Positions 11,988 to 24,600 of a stretch of 35,000 nucleotides of DNA are shown piece by piece. Both the position numbers and the translations under genes were made by a program. The DNA is from Priapulus caudatus (Eukaryota; Priapulida; Priapulimorpha; Priapulimorphida; Priapulidae): assembly GCF_000485595.1 (NCBI RefSeq), contig NW_014578014.1, forward strand, positions 84,540-119,539, given 5' to 3'. The notes beneath the pieces were generated by a model that was not told the DNA's origin, did no database searches, and worked only from the letters and a program-made list of their open reading frames with translations. Every line of letters begins with the position of its first letter. Positions within the stretch are counted from its first letter, which is position 1.

Positions 11988-14900
11988 GTAACGCAACTCG
12001 AGTGCTTGATCGTATAAATCCATAGATACTGATGTCGGTGGAATCGCTACTTTTTTACCTTGCATTTTTATATTAAATTATAAGCTGAAACATCACATTT
12101 GATTCAATTTTATGATTTGCGTGTATTGTAATTTGATCTGCATCTTCAGCTTGATTGAATTAGACGAAAATTCTTAACAGCATAATTAAATGTGCTGTTT
12201 CGTAGCTATGTGTAATGTTCGATCAATATATGCTCATTAAGGTAATTGTCTGCATGGAGTTGTGGTTTTTATTGCTCGTAAACTTTCATTATAACACTCA
12301 AAAAATATTATTACATGTTAACGTTTTTTGGCTTATAGGAAACAGTCAGTAGAGTTCTTAACCAAACAGTGGAAGCATTCGATTGTAAGTATTTAATAAT
12401 TTATCATACTTCACAGTCTGTAGCAAATTCATTGTCGCCTGTAATAATTTTCTGGTAAACCCTGAATATCCCCATTCGGCAACTTGTTGTGATCTGTACA
12501 GGAGCTCTAAATAGCAAGTAACTAATATTTGCCCCATGTGTTTGTGAACACCTATTATTTGCCTCACGCGGCCTTGAAGGTGTTAGCACGAATGTTTGCA
12601 TTTTTTCTGCAGATGAGGATGAAGAAGGAGATATCATAACAGTTAGAGGCGAGGAGGACTTTAGTGCAATGATAACAATGGTACCGATTAGCTAGAAATC
12701 TTACGAATACCTTGAAAGATGCATATCCGATTGGACCGATAACTCTATTTACATTAATAGATGCACGTATCTGAGGCTGTTATTTGAACTAGCGGCAGTA
12801 GTTTCCTTTGGAAAGCGTACAAATACTTTGTATCGTGTGATAGTGCTAGTGCGACTGGATAACAGTCTTGCTAAAGTCTCTAGTGCAGGATAGACTTGAT
12901 TTCTTGTAGTTCAGTTATGTGCTGAAGATGTTGATACATGTTTTGCCTTATATACCTTGGTTGCTGGTAAGCAGCACGTAATTAACAAGTGCACACACAT
13001 TGACAGTCATTAAATCATTGTGACATGTTTGTAATACGCGACTATGCACGTGGCTCCTTGTCGGCAGGTAAATTAATGCGAATTTAGAGGTCAATTGAAT
13101 TCTCACGGTGCACTGCTTCTAAACTTACAGTATCTGGAACAGCTGCAGGATGCGCTTAACACCGGTAGTCAGCTGACACCATTGCTACTGCATCCGCGAG
13201 GTTTGTTTACATATGTTTATGTTTGCTGTCTACGCGCGCGCACGCTGGGAAGTGAGCGTTTTGCATTCTGTGCTACGTCATTGGCTAACTTTTGTGTTGT
13301 GAAACTGTCTACGGGCACTCAGCGTTGCAGTACTGTACTTTCTACGCAGCTATAAACTTTACATGTTGCTGTACTGTCTGAGTCATGTGTTGCTGCAGAA
13401 ATTATTGCATTGTGCATTGCAGAACTATTTACCAAAAGTTCTCTGTAAAAAAAAGGTCTCTGTAGCAGTAATGCCTTTGTAATATCTTGCAGGAGCTTTA
13501 GTTAGCTTGTTTCTCCATCTAGTCTAAGTTCTTGACTCATAGCCATGCAAACTATTACTTCTAAATAATGCTAGAATGCATGCTGTTTTCTTCAGTTGGG
13601 AAAACTGCAGGGAAAAGAAATCTACATGGATTGAAAGTGAGTTAGTGTTATAACAGTGAAAAGTTTTATCCGCTATGTTTATGAATGGTATTTCTTACCC
13701 TTCTAATAATAAACATCCTAAACCCCGACCTGTAAACCGAGAAGTTATCTGTATATCTTGCATAAATTTATTAAATCATTAATTTACAACCTACGTATAG
13801 CCATAGTATAGCTTACCAGTTGGTGTTTAAAATTATATATATATCCCATAATTTACCTTTGAGAAAATGGCTGAACATTTTTGCAGAAGCCTAGGTTGGC
13901 ATGGTGTTGTCAATGGGAGATTACACTAAAATATTAGCGTTAATAACATAAAGTGGGATCAAACGTCAAAGTTGTCTTTCGGTGTAACTTGATGGCATGG
14001 TGTGTAGATACAGACGTACAAGACTAGCGAGGAAGAGGTGGAACAGAAGGGAGACAGCGGCGGCGTGTTCATACCAGAGACGAGCGATGATGCATGCATG
14101 GACACCTCTCCTGTCAGGACCCCGGGGAGAACCCCCACCAGTGTGTGAGCGGAAAAAAAACTCGTCTCGCGCTTTGCCGTTAATGTTGTCGTCGGTCTGT
14201 TCAAAGTTTGTGAATTATGTGCAAGGCGTATCCCCTGCGACTACAACATGTAGACCAACATGAAGACGCGCTGTTGAAAAAACGTGAATTTAATATTTTT
14301 ATGGGGATGAAAAACTACCAGCGAAGGGGGAGGGTGTGGGCAAGTGCTGTAAGCTGCCTCGGCTAGGTCTAGCTGTACATTATAGTACTTCATGTGACAA
14401 TATCTGTTCCAGTAGGCACTAATTTTGACAAACAATAATTGAAAAAAGGAGTTGAATTGCTTATAACAATGACTTCTTTGCATGTTCTTGTTTTTCACTC
14501 TACCCTGATATTGATTTCAGGTGGGGGGGGGCGTGTTCCTCCAGTGAGACTTATTTAGTGAATCTTGAGCTAACCACTCGCTTGGTCATGTTTTTTTTCT
14601 CCAGAAAGCAACAGCATCAGGACATAACTGCAATTTTAGCCCTCGGGCACATCAATAACTCAGACCTGGAATATCTAGAGAAACTAGGCCACGGTAGTGG
14701 TGGTACTGTCTACAGGTGAGTGTGACTAGTTATTAGGAATCAAGTGAGCGCGCGTCGATCCCTTTACCTCTCGGCTGCTTTGTTTGCTGCAGATATCAGA
14801 CGATCAATTCAAACATTAGTGAGTTATTCAAGGGTTATACTAGGTGTAAATTCATATCAAGTGCGAGTTTTGCTCGTGCGCAAGGTAGTTTATCAGGAGT

Positions 14901-17900
14901 TCATCAGCTCTCCACGTGATAACGGTTGCTTGTCCCTGGCATTGAACCGCATTTGGCTAATGGGATTGTTAGGTTATCGTAGCTATATCGCTTGTAGGCC
15001 AGAGATTAAGGAGTGAACTGTCTGCATGTTTGCATACCTTAAGCGCTGGGTTCGAAACAGTTGGCATGTTCCTCATAGCTCATGCAGCTGTAGTTACCCC
15101 TGAAAAAAAACCTGGGTAAATCCCCTGGGTAAACATGCCTCACGCATGTACAGACAAACCTGTGTATCAAGGTCACCTAATGCCAAAATGCCCTCTATAG
15201 AGAGGTGAGCGTTCTGAAGAGGTAGTTTCACCGTTCATAACTGCTACTCAAGGGAAACAGCAAGCGTGTTATACGTGGATGGGTGTCCGTTCTATATAGG
15301 TGACCGTTAACCGCTTGTTTTGATTTAATAACAGAGCGGAACACAGACCAAACAAGCTGGTGATGGCTGTGAAGGTCATACCACTTGATATCACTCCGAG
15401 TGTTCAGAAGGAGATCATGTCTGAGTTGGAGGTTTTATACAAAGTATGTTGTCGCGGTAAATCAACCTACTTGTGTCAGACAAAAGCTAGCATATACGTA
15501 ATTCAGTATCGTAAGCAAAAACTGCAGTTTGGTGCATCCTAAGTGTTTAGTTTTGTACAATGTACGTAATTATGGTAAAACATCATACTTATTTAATATA
15601 AGTGCACCTGTACATGTTTCAGTTAGACTATCAATTCTGAACGCCCTCCAAACCGAATCTCACGTTAAACAAGACAATTTTTTTGTCCTGACTCCATCTG
15701 TGATATGTAAGGTACCCCCTATAAACCAAACTCCACAGATAACTGAACTAAATGGACAATACCAAGGGTGGTCAGTATCGAGACTGTAATAATCAAGGAT
15801 AACAGCTCACTTCCTTCTCTAAACAAATTGTTTTCTTCTTACTTGTATAAATTAATATAAGCTGCCTTATATGTAATCCAACATAATAATCAATAATAAG
15901 AATTCAGTGCCCTCTTTGAACAACATGTTTACAACCTACTTGTTTCATATAAGCTAGTCTATGTGCAATGCAACATAAATTTACCAGCATATTGGCTTTT
16001 TTCTGAGCAGGATGTTTGCATTCCTCTTGTATATTTTGAGTTAGCATAAACGCAATTTAACATTAATAAACAAATCTAACAGCTTTTAATACCTTCTCTG
16101 AACAAAGAGATTACGGTAGCCGGTCAAACAGTTTTCGTCATTGCAAGAAGTGAAAACGTTATCAATTAAACTTATCATTGTTGTGAGCACTCACGTGTGC
16201 TCTCTGTTTGTTTTTCAGTGCAACTCTCCTGTGATAATAGATTTCTATGGTGCTTATTTTATTGAGAACCGAATTTCGATTTGTACCGAATTCATGGACG
16301 GTAGGTAGTAGTTAATATACTGTATATTACATATGCGTATGTGCGTGTGCATGCACGTATGTGTGTGCGAGCGCATGTGCATGTGCGTGTATGTGAAGAT
16401 CTATATCTCTAGCTATTGTCAGTGAGTTGGCTGGCACGCTTCACTTCTAGATTCTCGTTCCAGTGTCAGAAATTCCATCATTCCAATCATATATCCTGCG
16501 CAGCCCCCTGCTGTGTAAATTACATCATTGTGGAAGCTCGTTGCACACACACACACCGCACACGTGCTGTGTTTGTAAACTATAGTACCCTGTGCTGATT
16601 CTAGCACTTTCTCCCTGTGTTCAGTCGGTGCCATCTCGCTCCACCCTGTATTCAGTCCGGTGGCCATCTCGGCTTCTACGCCTGTGTTCAGTCGGTGCCA
16701 TCTTGCCTCCACCCTGTGTTTCGTTGCCATCTTTGCTCCACCTGTTTGTTCAGTCGGTGCCATCTGTGCTCTACCGCCTGTGTTCAGCTCGGTGCCATTC
16801 TTGCTCACCTTGTTGTCAGTCGTCACTTAAGCTCCAATCCCTGTGTTCAGCTCGGTGCCATCTTGCTCACCCTGTGTTCAGTCGGTGCCATCTTGCTCTA
16901 CCCTGTGTTCAGTCGGTGCCATCTTGCTCCACCCTGTGTTCAGTCGGTGCCATCTTGCTCCACCCTGTGTTCAGTCGGTGCCATCTTGCTCTACCCTGTG
17001 TTCAGTCGGTGCCATCTTGCTCTACCCTGTGTTCAGTGGTGCCATCCTTGCTCCACCCTGCGTTGTTCAGTCGCTGCCATACTATGCCTCTTACCTGTGT
17101 TCAGTCGGTGCCATCTTGCTCCACCCTGCGTTCAGTCGGTGCCATCTTGCCTCCAGCCCTGTGTTCAGTCGTGCCATCTATGCCTTTCGCCCTGTGTTCA
17201 GTCGGTGCCATCTTGCTCTACCCTGTAATGACACCAGCACCCTCTCGCTCTACCCTGTGGTGTGTTACCTTGCAGGAGGTTCGTTGGACAGGTATGGGCA
17301 GATTGAGGAGCTGGTGGTTGGTCGCATCGCTGTGGCGGTCGTTAAAGGTCTGCTCTACCTGTGGAGCCTCAAGATCATGCACCGAGGTACACTCGTTAGC
17401 GCGTGCAGTCGTTAGTATCGTTAGGCCGAGGTGCTGTCGTTACCACTGTTAAGTCGTTAGTATCGTTACAACAGGTTACTTACTACAAGGTCGTTAGTAA
17501 CGCTTGTTATCAGCACAAAGTTGTTAGTATGATTATGCTGAGGTGTGATCACACACGTTACTGAAAACTGCAGCGAAGGTGCGATGTCATGCATCGAAAC
17601 GCATCCGTGTAGTTTTTGTTGAAATTACTGAATTACACGTCTGTGATCGGCCATGATAGCAGAATCAACAAGCAGGCGACAAGCATTCCTCTGTAGAAAG
17701 AAAAGAGAGACGTGTGGGATTCCTAATCTCAACACCATCCAATCATTATCCATTCCATTAGGATTAAACTTGGATGGGTGAAAATTCCAGGATGGATCGG
17801 CGATATTGACATCTCAACGTAACAAGAGTCACGTAGTTCACTAGTTCACTAGTTCACTAGTTCACTAGAGTGCTGTCCACTGGTCAGTTTTTCCCTGTAA

Positions 17901-20900
17901 CGCATTCAGGGCTTTATGTAGGCCAGATTTGGGTCCGTCTATTGAACCCATTCACAAGCCAATTGAAAATTAAAATTAAAATTTGACACCAGATATTTAC
18001 CTCATTTTCGCAATTTAGCTGTATATTTTTCATGACTGCCACATTTTCATTCAAAACTCGCATTCACTCTCCACCTCCATTGCGTATCATCGCAACAAAA
18101 ACTCACAAACGGGTTCATTTTTGTTCATAAAATAAATTGCCAGGTACTTTACAATTACCCAGCATAAAACTCTGAAATTCGTTTGAAATTGCTGACATTC
18201 CTGAAATGAAATCGCGTGAGCGCACAGGCGGGAGACGACTGTGCAATTCAATGCAAAAAAATAGCCAGCTGGTTTACTTGTTTTCTCACCGCCGCTGTGG
18301 CACGTGATTTATGATGGGTGTGTGCGGCGGTGGTCCCTGACATTCCCCGCCATCATAAAAACGTCAGATCCCTGCCTTCTCCCCGGTCCCTCCCGTTCTA
18401 CCGTCTGTCGACGTTTTACGCGTTCATGGTTCGGCGGCAGTTAGGAAGTTTGCGCGGCAACCCGATTTGGTTCTAGATGGGCGCCGTCACGTTGGGCCGA
18501 TGGTGGAAGCTCCTCACGTTTCTTCTCTTTGTCGCCCGTCTAGATGTGAAGCCTTCGAACATCCTGGTGAACACGAGAGGACAGATTAAACTCTGCGACT
18601 TTGGTGTTAGCACACAGGTTTGTTTCTTCTCTCTTGTCACTCACCTGCGTGTGCTGGTTTTTCTCTGTCTCTTACTTGGGTGTGATGTGAGCATAGGTGA
18701 CACTATATGGCTTTTGTGTCCGTACGTAGGAACGTTATTGGCTGCCCATCTTGCTTACAAATCTCATAATGACAACGATGATAACAAGAATAATATATAT
18801 TAAATGATAACAATGATATTGTTAATGATAACAATAACAATGATAAGATCAGCTTCTTAATATGGTACCATCTCCATATATTTTACGGTATATTGCATTT
18901 GAATTACTTTTTGGAATTACATTGCAGTCAATTTTCCATTGCTAATGTGCATTTTTATTCTGTTTCAGCTAGTCAATTCTATCGCATTGACATTTATTGG
19001 AACGAATGCTTACATGGCGGTAGGTTAACCACTAACCTCAATACACACATGTCAGTGAGATGTTACTAGTTTTACAGTTTTTAGGCATTTTTATCCATAT
19101 TTTGGCAGCTTAAAGCTGTTTTCACAGATTTAAAGAACGTGTTAGAAAGTTATATAAAAAAGGCAAGTAGGTGCATGCTAACGCATAGTAGCTTAACTTA
19201 TTTTCGAGTGTTCATGTTGGCGAAGAATCATGGCTTCCTTATGTCGTCGATGTCGAAACGTAAACAATGTGCCGTGTTCTTCTTGCTCCTGCTTTCTTTC
19301 TTCGTCCTTCTAATCTTGTCATGTTCTTCTTGCTCTTCCTTCTTTCTTTATTTTTTCTTCTAACTTTGCCGTGTTCTACTCGTTCTTCTTCTTGCGTAGC
19401 CCGAGAGGATCCGAGGCCACGAATACAGCATCCACTCCGAGGTGTGGAGTGTCGGAATCTCGCTGCTGGAGATGGCTCTGGGACGCTTCCCCTACGAATC
19501 TGTAAGCGTGCTGCAACACGCCACAGCCCTCCCTCCATCACAGCCCTCCCTCCATCACAGCCCTCCATCCGTCACAGCCCTCCATCCGTCACAGCCCTCC
19601 ATCCGTCACAGCCCTCCATCCGTCACAGCCCTCCATCCGTCACAGCCTGTGACAGTTTGCATTGTAGAAAACAGAATAGTGAGAGAAGTGAGGTGTAGAG
19701 AAATTCGATACAGTGCCTTCTGAAGTTCTCAATTCTTTTGTTGCAAAGTTTTCGTTATTTAGGAGGCAGGGGGCTGTCTCTGCTCAAAGCAATGTTTACA
19801 TTCTCTCTTCTCCTTGCAGTCCCTGTGATTCACTTGGTAGTGGTTGACTTACTTGAATTTCATGCTGGCTTCTTTCCATAAAATTTATTTTTCTTTGTTT
19901 TTTTCCTGCGTAAACAGTTTGGTTGTTTACGTGTAATTCAAAATATTTAATATATCAATCGGCTTGTCAGCTGTCAGATGCAGCTTGTAGAATCGCTTGA
20001 TCGTCCGTCCGAGCGTCCGTCCGTCCGTCCGTGCGTCCGTCAACAGTTGGGCACAAATCTTAACCGCTCGACGTACGGCCACGATATTCGGGACGTGGGG
20101 GGGGGGAATCCGAAAACAAGTTGGGATGTCGAAGCTGGGGGGTCAAAGGTCAAAGGTTAAGAGGTGTAAAAGAAGGGGGAACATTCACTCCTTAACTTAA
20201 GGTATAGGGAGGAAATGCAGAATTGCGGCACAAATCTAAACGGCTCGACCTAGGCTCGTGATAGTCGGTGTATAGCATCATGGTAGGAAAAGCCATCACT
20301 GTGCCGAAATTGGAGGTCACAGGTCAAAGGTCAATGGGCACAGGGCAGATTTTAGGCATTTTCTGAGGACATGGTCTGACGAAGCGATTGAAAAACTTTT
20401 TTGTTTCAGCGGTGACCTAGCATTTTTATGGCATTATTGAAAGGACCATGAAATCTACTTTCTGCTGACGTGCGAAGAGTAAGTGTCAGATAACCTTTTG
20501 ACCCTCAAGAGGAGGGTTAAACCTGGATTTGTTGACTATCTGTTAAAAAGAATTTGACTGCCGGGTTTGCTAGTAGAATCTATACATGCCTGGATGTATG
20601 AGGCTACAATGTCACAGTGAAATTTCAAAAGCTAAATTTGGTTAAAGAAGGTTTATGCTGCTTAAATCGTATAATTTCTATGGCATTCTGTACTGTCAGT
20701 ATGTTACATGTACCGTATGCCACTGCCAGTGGCTACTGCCAGTGCATGTGTTGGTGGTACGTACTGTGTAGTTTTTGCCTGCGTTAATTGGTTACAGGTG
20801 GCAGCTCTCTATTGCAGCCTGTAGGCTTGCGTAGGTAAATGGATGAGTGCTTACCTATTCTGTCTTGCAAATAGTTGCTACTACGTTCGATGGGAGCTTC

Positions 20901-21600
20901 CATCTTTAATCTGAAGACACTTAAACGTACGCGCCATCTCGTGGCAACTTTCATAACGATCCCAACGAACGTACATTCCTTTGAGAAGGTTCCTGATACC
21001 ATCCCTGTGCATTCCACTGTTTCGGCGTGTATGTGAACACATTTGGGACTAACAGGGTTTACTAGAATCCCACCACTCCACCACAGAGTCACCGCAGTAG
21101 ACGTTAGATGAGCGCTGTCGCTCCGCGGCACTTGTTTTTATTGTTATTTGGAGAGAAGTTCAATTAGGAAGTTAAAAGTTTTTACAAGTTTTTACAAGTT
21201 TTAAGATCTGAGTTTTGTAAATTATTTAATGGCGGACTAATGATGCGAAAGAAAGGCGGAAGTGACTCCGAAAATTTCTCGAATGCTAACCATTATTTTG
21301 ATCGCACCTGTTACGCAATGTCTCGATTCTTTAGTTACATCATGTTTGTTTGTTGTAAAACTTGTCTAACATCTGTCTGTGTTTTTCCCCCACAGCAACA
21401 TGCTAGTCCTGAAACCTCCGTTCTTCGGGTAAGTTGCTCGGGGGACTGGTGCTGTAAAACGCATAACTCTAAGCTGGCGCACAAAGAACTTAACGGCCTA
21501 GCGTCTGGAAAAGTTCCTGTTTCGTTTTCAATATAAAAAAGATCTTTTACGGAGCTTTGGCTTTTGTCGAGTGATTGTAGGATGTAAAGTTCGGTTACAT

Positions 21601-21646
<46 letters not shown>

Positions 21647-24600
21647 GGAGAGAGAAAGGGGAGAGAGACAGAAAGAGAGAGAGATAGAAAAAGGAAGTGA
21701 GAGTAAAGGTTTGCAGACAGATAAAATATTTAAAAAATAAATTGCATTAGTATTTCATGACTGTCGATTCCATGTCATTTATATTTGTTGTTATTTTTTC
21801 TGTCCCAGCCTTTGGAACTTTTGCATCGAATACTTAGTGAAGAGCCACCCTCACCTCCCAGTGACTTGTACTCGGTCCTCTTCCGAGACTTTGTCTCTAA
21901 ATGGTAGGTATAATTAACTTACCCATCGCTTGAAGCATGCAAAAAACGTTTAGTAATTGATTTTTCTGAGTGGAGGATTTTTTTTCATGGTAAAAATGTA
22001 AGTGGAGATGTGTTGCGATAGACACAGGGCGGCACAGGATAGTACGAGAGATAAGCAGACCTGCCAACTGTTACGTATTGCCCGTAATTTGTTACGGACG
22101 CGAGTCAAAATTACGTGTTACGGACGACCTCGAAAAATTACGGACAGCAAGAAATCTCTGAAATTATATTTTTTAATGCAAAAAAAAGAAATAAACACAG
22201 TGTAAAATCAACTATTACTCATGTAACATGACTACTGTGTCTTGTAGATTTAGACTAATAGCTCTTAAAACTTACGGGAACCACGAAAATGGTAAATTAT
22301 GCTGTGTTATGCGCTCGTCTGTCTGGTTTATGGGCGCAGCCATTTTGAATGACGTCACGGATCCAGGAATAGTAGTACCGCACTGAAGGCTATTTTCAGC
22401 CAATCACCGTGAGAGATAAATTAGGTGCTGCGTAGTGCACTGTAATAAGACTGACAAAAAGGTGTTACTGACAAATGCCTATTTGTTACGGAAAAATCCA
22501 ATAATTATTACTGATGATCATCAGATGGGGTTGGCAGGTCTGGATAAGGTGAAATGAATGAAGTGAAATGCAGTAGTATTGAAGTTTCCAAATTTTATAC
22601 TGGTTATGCTTGATGTAAAACCACTTGATGCTGAAGTGTTATTATATCAACTAGCTGAAACCCACGCTAAGCGCGGGCTTAGTGACTGTGATGCATGTGG
22701 TACCGACTGTTCAATACCCAGAGAGATAAGAGAAGAGATTGACCTTGACATTGACATTTAACTTCATTATTACATTCTTATTTCTACTTACATTATTGGG
22801 CTTACAAAAATGTCTGTGCATGCAGCACAACGTTGACAGACGGCGAAATATTAGCAAGGCAAAGATATAGCGCCCCCTATTTTCACGCAAATCTTTTTTT
22901 CATTTTTTTGTCTTTTTTAAGCCCTTTTTACCGTTTTTCAACCGAGTAAAGTTTAGAACCCGTCCCGTGTATTCATCGATCTCTTCTGTGAATTTGGCGC
23001 TATTTGGATCGAAACTGACGGAGCCTTTCATTAACATACATACATACAACATTCGCCAAATTATAGTAAGATGTGCTTCCTATGCATTTTAGATATTAAC
23101 AACATGTGTCTTGATTGCATGTCATCCACACTCGTATATCATATCAATCTATGCATCAAAATATTTTATTGTCGATGATTTACATTTCCATGCTTTGAGA
23201 TGCCCATGAGACTGTCGGGATCTGATAATTATGCAGGGAATTATTCTCTATTAGTTTTGCCGCGAAATGTAATACGAAATACGGGGAGTTTAAATGTGCT
23301 TGTGTTTGAACATTCTAGCATGAAGCAAAATCCCAGAGAGCGGCCACGACCTGAACAGCTTATGGTGAGTGTGCGGGGTCACGCAGGGGGGAATTCACAG
23401 CCTTCCCCTGTTCACGAGTCACGGGTAGACGTGTGGTGTTGCCTCTGTGGTGTTCGTGGTGCACCAGACATAATTCCATTAGACATGTGAAGAGTGGATG
23501 CCTGGACCGTCTGTACAGATGCAGATCCACTGTCAGTACCCTGTGTAGATTCGATGAGCCTATATTTTTAGCTCACTTTGACATCGTCAAGCTGAGCTAT
23601 TGCCATGGGTCGTCGTACGTCCGTCCGTCCGTCCGTCCGTCAACATTTGGGTTCGGTCAACGATAACTCAGGAACCGTTTGACCCACATGTTTGAAATTG
23701 GGTGTAGTTGTTACTGCTATGCTCCCATATTAAACGTCCTATTTTGGAGCACGCCATTTTGGCAAAAATGGGAATTGCTATTAGTCAGTTCAGGTTCAAC
23801 GGATTTTGCTCATTTTTGGTATGTGAATGAATAAGGGCTAGGGGTTTTGAAATTATGCAAATTAGGTAGGGTTTTGCAATTATATAGCATATTATATAGA
23901 CACAAACAGTCTGTAGTGTCACACTCATGAATCTGGTTCGTTTTACAAGATTTCATTGACAATATATTTAATGCAAAATTGGTATTTCCTCTCCACCCTG
24001 CCAATAAAACGTCTATATTAGAGTAAAGATTTACAAAACATGTCGGAACGCAGCATAACCTATTTATTTCAAACGCCATCGCTACAAAGCGGGTATAGCG
24101 CCATCTACGGTCACAAATTGTGATTCATTTTGGTTTATAAATTATTATTGCGATATACAGATGGCAATCATTTCTATAATGTACGTCGATGGTTGCTCAA
24201 TTAAAACTGACTTCTTCTTACTCACTCATTTGTGTCCTTTTTTGTGGTGAGCTACAGTGTCATTGACACTTTCATTTTTAATGCGATTAAGCTGTAAGGT
24301 TAACAATGGGCAGCTACCTTCTGAGATGTGTGTGAAGGGGAGACGTGGACAGTCTCTATGGGTTACAGAATCACTGTTAACTATCCCGTCTGTGCCTATA
24401 GCAGATCTGGAACTTCTTCACAGGATGCAGGTCCACTAATCTATGCCATGTGGCCTCGACTGCTTATCACTCCATAACCTTGCGCTGTAAAATTATATGT
24501 GAAGTGATGGCACGGCTTCATTGCGTTGCTCCGATTTCAGAAGCACCCGTTGATCGTAGTAAACGACGATAACAACACGGCTGTGATTGCTACGTGGCTC

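Noticed and set aside
16419-17452. Open frames of 135-286 codons on both strands
   Set aside because: They are translations of the 31 bp minisatellite in different frames; only the stretch 17,276-17,386 is real coding sequence.
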